Below are positions 36,837-38,236 of a stretch of DNA of 38,236 nucleotides, in pieces. The first letter of the stretch is position 1, and each line of letters starts with the position of its first letter. The notes under the pieces are model-generated. The model had not been told where the DNA came from, made no database searches, and worked only from the letters and a program-made list of their open reading frames with translations. Location: positions 1 to 38,236 of IMG/VR virus record IMGVR_UViG_3300009124_000038. One strand, given 5' to 3'. The DNA comes from a virus. The position numbers were made by a program, and so were the translations under genes.

Positions 36837-37234
36837 TGGGCGTCATGGAATTAATCGCCGGGGTGTTTAAGCCTGCGGCAGAATTAATTGACGAGCTTCA
36901 CACATCTGACGAAGAGCGACTGAAAGCCAAGGGACACCTGCTCGACGTTCAAGCGGCGGCGATGCAACGAGTATTCGATTACGAGTCTGAGACGCTACAA
37001 GCGAAGGCTGGGATTGTTCAGGCAGAGGCGAAGTCTGAGCATTGGATTACGGCAACGTGGCGTCCAATTACCATGCTGACATTTTTGGCTTTGGCAGTCG
37101 GTGACTCGTTAGGCTGGTTACCAAACCCTCTGAGAGATGAGGCATGGACGTTACTGCAAATTGGACTGGGCGGATATGTTGTCGCTCGATCTGGCGAAAA
37201 GATTGTCACGCAGGTTAGAAAAACTCAGCAGTGA
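36833..37234 (+). CDS. Holin, GTA-type three-TM family (right copy)
   Basis: The right-hand copy of the gene at 308-709, with an identical 133-aa product. See that entry for domains. Here the upstream context is complete, confirming the order XhlA-like, 99-aa protein, holin, endolysin. Confidence 0.82.
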   Translation: MMGVMELIAGVFKPAAELIDELHTSDEERLKAKGHLLDVQAAAMQRVFDYESETLQAKAGIVQAEAKSEHWITATWRPITMLTFLALAVGDSLGWLPNPLRDEAWTLLQIGLGGYVVARSGEKIVTQVRKTQQ

Positions 37235-37590
37235 ATTATTTTTCAGAAGATGAACTGCGCTGTAAGTGCGGGTGTGGTGTCTATAAGTTTGACCCTGACG
37301 TACTCGCCAAGCTGAACCGAATAAGAGTGTCATACGGAGAGCCGCTGATCGTCACTAGCGGATACCGTTGTCTTGATCACCCCGCCGAGAGGCACAAGGG
37401 AAACATAGGTGCGCATACCTTTGGCATGGCGGTTGATCTTGCCGTGTCGCATGAGAAAGCGCACAAGCTATTAAAAGTAGCAATGTACTATGACGTTCCC
37501 CGCATAGGTATAAACCAGAGAGGTGAAGGCAGGTTCATTCATCTCGACTGGTGTGATGAGTTACCTAGCCCCGCCATCTGGTCATACTGA
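37231..37590 (+). CDS. Endolysin, M15-type metallopeptidase (right copy)
   Basis: The right-hand copy of the gene at 706-1065, with an identical 119-aa product. Zinc ligands H62, D69 and H104 are unchanged. It is the last gene before the repeated early promoter. Confidence 0.9.
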   Translation: MNYFSEDELRCKCGCGVYKFDPDVLAKLNRIRVSYGEPLIVTSGYRCLDHPAERHKGNIGAHTFGMAVDLAVSHEKAHKLLKVAMYYDVPRIGINQRGEGRFIHLDWCDELPSPAIWSY

Positions 37591-37610
37591 AACCCTAGCA
37601 AACAGAAGGG

Positions 37611-37686
37611 TTGACATCAAAAATGTAGTCGTGCTAAACTTTATCCCGTGAGCTGATAAATGGCTCTGCCCTGTAGGAGGGATAAA
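37611..37686 (+). promoter_or_regulatory. Early promoter and leader, right copy
   Basis: Copy of 1086-1161: TTGACA at 37611-37616, TAAACT at 37635-37640, and the 8-bp arms TTTATCCC (37640-37647) and GGGATAAA (37679-37686). All are unchanged although the neighbouring gene two positions downstream has diverged. Confidence 0.65.
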
Positions 37687-37687
37687 T

Positions 37688-37909
37688 ATGACAAGCACAC
37701 TCAAGCCAAAGTTCTTTTGGACTTATCGCAAGGTTATCAATCGGGGCTTTCAGCCCTGCTGGTTTCATGGCGACTACGGTTCAGTAGTTGCATGGATAGA
37801 AAAGCGCGGACGCAAGTGGATGTACGTCAGGTTTGCTACTGGCGAGCGCAAGCGTATGCCTCTCAGTCAAGAGCGGTACTTCACACCATTCAAATCAAAA
37901 AGAGGATAA
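37688..37909 (+). CDS. Small basic early protein, unknown function (right copy)
   Basis: The right-hand copy of 1163-1384 (73 aa). It differs by two residues: Tyr for His in KWMYV and Lys for Arg near the C-terminus (FKSKRG). A different overlapping frame becomes open in this copy because a TAG is lost; that is a by-product of two base changes. Confidence 0.75.
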   Translation: MTSTLKPKFFWTYRKVINRGFQPCWFHGDYGSVVAWIEKRGRKWMYVRFATGERKRMPLSQERYFTPFKSKRG

Positions 37910-37914
37910 AACTC

Positions 37915-38169
37915 ATGGATAACATTTCTATCAAAACCCCAATCGTTGCTCCTGCGGAGCTACCTCGCAAGAAGCGCAAGTACACTAAGGCAGAAGATGG
38001 CAGGCCGCAGACTGTTGGCCCGTACCGAGACGCTGACTTGCTTGCTGAGTTCAATCGTCAGCTAGAGGAGCTTAACGCCTCTGATGTTTACCCCTTTGAC
38101 GTAAAGCAGAAGGAGTTCATCTATCACCTGCTGAGAGTCAACGCGAAGCATATGCGGAGGGTCATCTAA
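37915..38169 (+). CDS. Small early protein, allele B, unknown function
   Basis: An 84-aa protein that is the divergent counterpart of 1390-1644. The N-terminal 12 residues are identical; thereafter the two share the RKKRKYTK patch, the spacing of YPF, the HLL-V-NAK segment and the overall length, but differ at 33 of 84 residues by eye. The start ATG is 37915; a frame open from 37660 is not real. The function is unknown, as for allele A. Confidence 0.74.
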   Translation: MDNISIKTPIVAPAELPRKKRKYTKAEDGRPQTVGPYRDADLLAEFNRQLEELNASDVYPFDVKQKEFIYHLLRVNAKHMRRVI

Positions 38170-38236
38170 TGGAGCCGGGGTTCCATCGCAAGGTGTATGA
38201 AGAGGTTATCGACAACCTGAATGACATTGGTCAGTT
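38169..38236 (+). CDS. Small early protein, partial (window end)
   Basis: The first 22 codons of the copy of the gene at 1644-1838, cut off by the end of the window. The visible residues match the left copy; two bases differ near the end. The gene is partial only because the window stops. Confidence 0.68.
   Translation, partial: MEPGFHRKVYEEVIDNLNDIGQ

Larger units (their letters stand above)
36526..38236. repeat. Terminal direct repeat, right copy
   Basis: The right copy of the 1,711-base repeat described at 1-1711. It joins the coiled-coil/TM gene at 36253 to the lysis and early genes, so the left end is an arbitrary cut in a circular or concatemeric map rather than a real terminus. The junction gives the intact order: lipoprotein, XhlA-like, 99-aa protein, holin, M15 peptidase, early promoter. 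Confidence 0.93.

Noticed and set aside
1-38236. Long - strand open frames
   Set aside because: Each lies opposite a well-supported + strand gene, and none shows a ribosome site with a recognisable protein. The 156- and 173-aa ones are shadows of the antirestriction and ejection-type genes.
1-38236. Integrase or lysogeny module
   Set aside because: No tyrosine or serine recombinase motif, no CI-type repressor, and no divergent promoter pair was found; the only small regulators are Cro-like or short HTH proteins.

Overview
The window is one genome-length of a tailed double-stranded DNA phage plus about 1.7 kb of the next copy. Every convincing gene is on the + strand and genes are packed end to end, often with ATGA or GTGA overlaps. 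Bases 1-1711 recur at 36526-38236, so the genome period is 36,525 bp. The map is therefore circular, or terminally redundant. The two copies are not identical: they are near-identical except in one 84-codon gene, where they are clearly different alleles. That suggests an environmental assembly or a mixed concatemer rather than a clonal virion. A Gram-negative host is suggested by a lipobox lipoprotein, a three-TM GTA-type holin, a P22-type portal and strong AGGAGG ribosome sites. I cannot name the host. No tape-measure, major tail protein, integrase, CI-type repressor, DNA polymerase, RNA polymerase or tRNA was recognised. This fits a short-tailed, probably lytic phage that borrows host polymerases. 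Only the start-codon choices and the small ORFs listed below were worked out base by base.

Layout. Bases 12-1065 (and 36253-37590) are the lysis block: coiled-coil/TM protein, unknown 99-aa protein, holin, M15 peptidase. Bases 1086-8340 are the early block under a sigma70-like promoter: small unknown proteins, a recombination-type protein, an SSB-like protein, a small HTH protein, a stand-alone primase zinc ribbon, a helicase-loader-like protein, an SF4 helicase, a PD-(D/E)XK protein, a NinB-like protein, an HTH-metallophosphoesterase and a NinG-like HNH protein. Bases 8357-10596 are a second early unit behind a matching promoter and leader, headed by an ArdC-type antirestriction protein and followed by small ORFs.

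Bases 10640-36240 are the packaging and virion block: small and large terminase, a zincin-motif protein with an unknown partner, three tiny lysine-rich proteins, the head-tail adaptor, many fiber-type proteins (two with S74 chaperone ends), a nozzle-like protein, putative ejection proteins, portal, scaffold and major capsid protein. A terminator follows the capsid gene, then come small genes and a lipoprotein with an 11-residue tandem repeat. Apart from two leaders of about 100 bases and a 139-base gap at 10248-10386, there is almost no non-coding DNA, and no gene-free stretch over 300 bases.

The most notable signals are the paired early leaders, in which an 8-bp inverted repeat is kept perfect although its bases differ; the divergent allele in the terminal repeat; the zincin/unknown two-gene cassette beside the terminase; and the 33-bp repeats in the lipoprotein gene.
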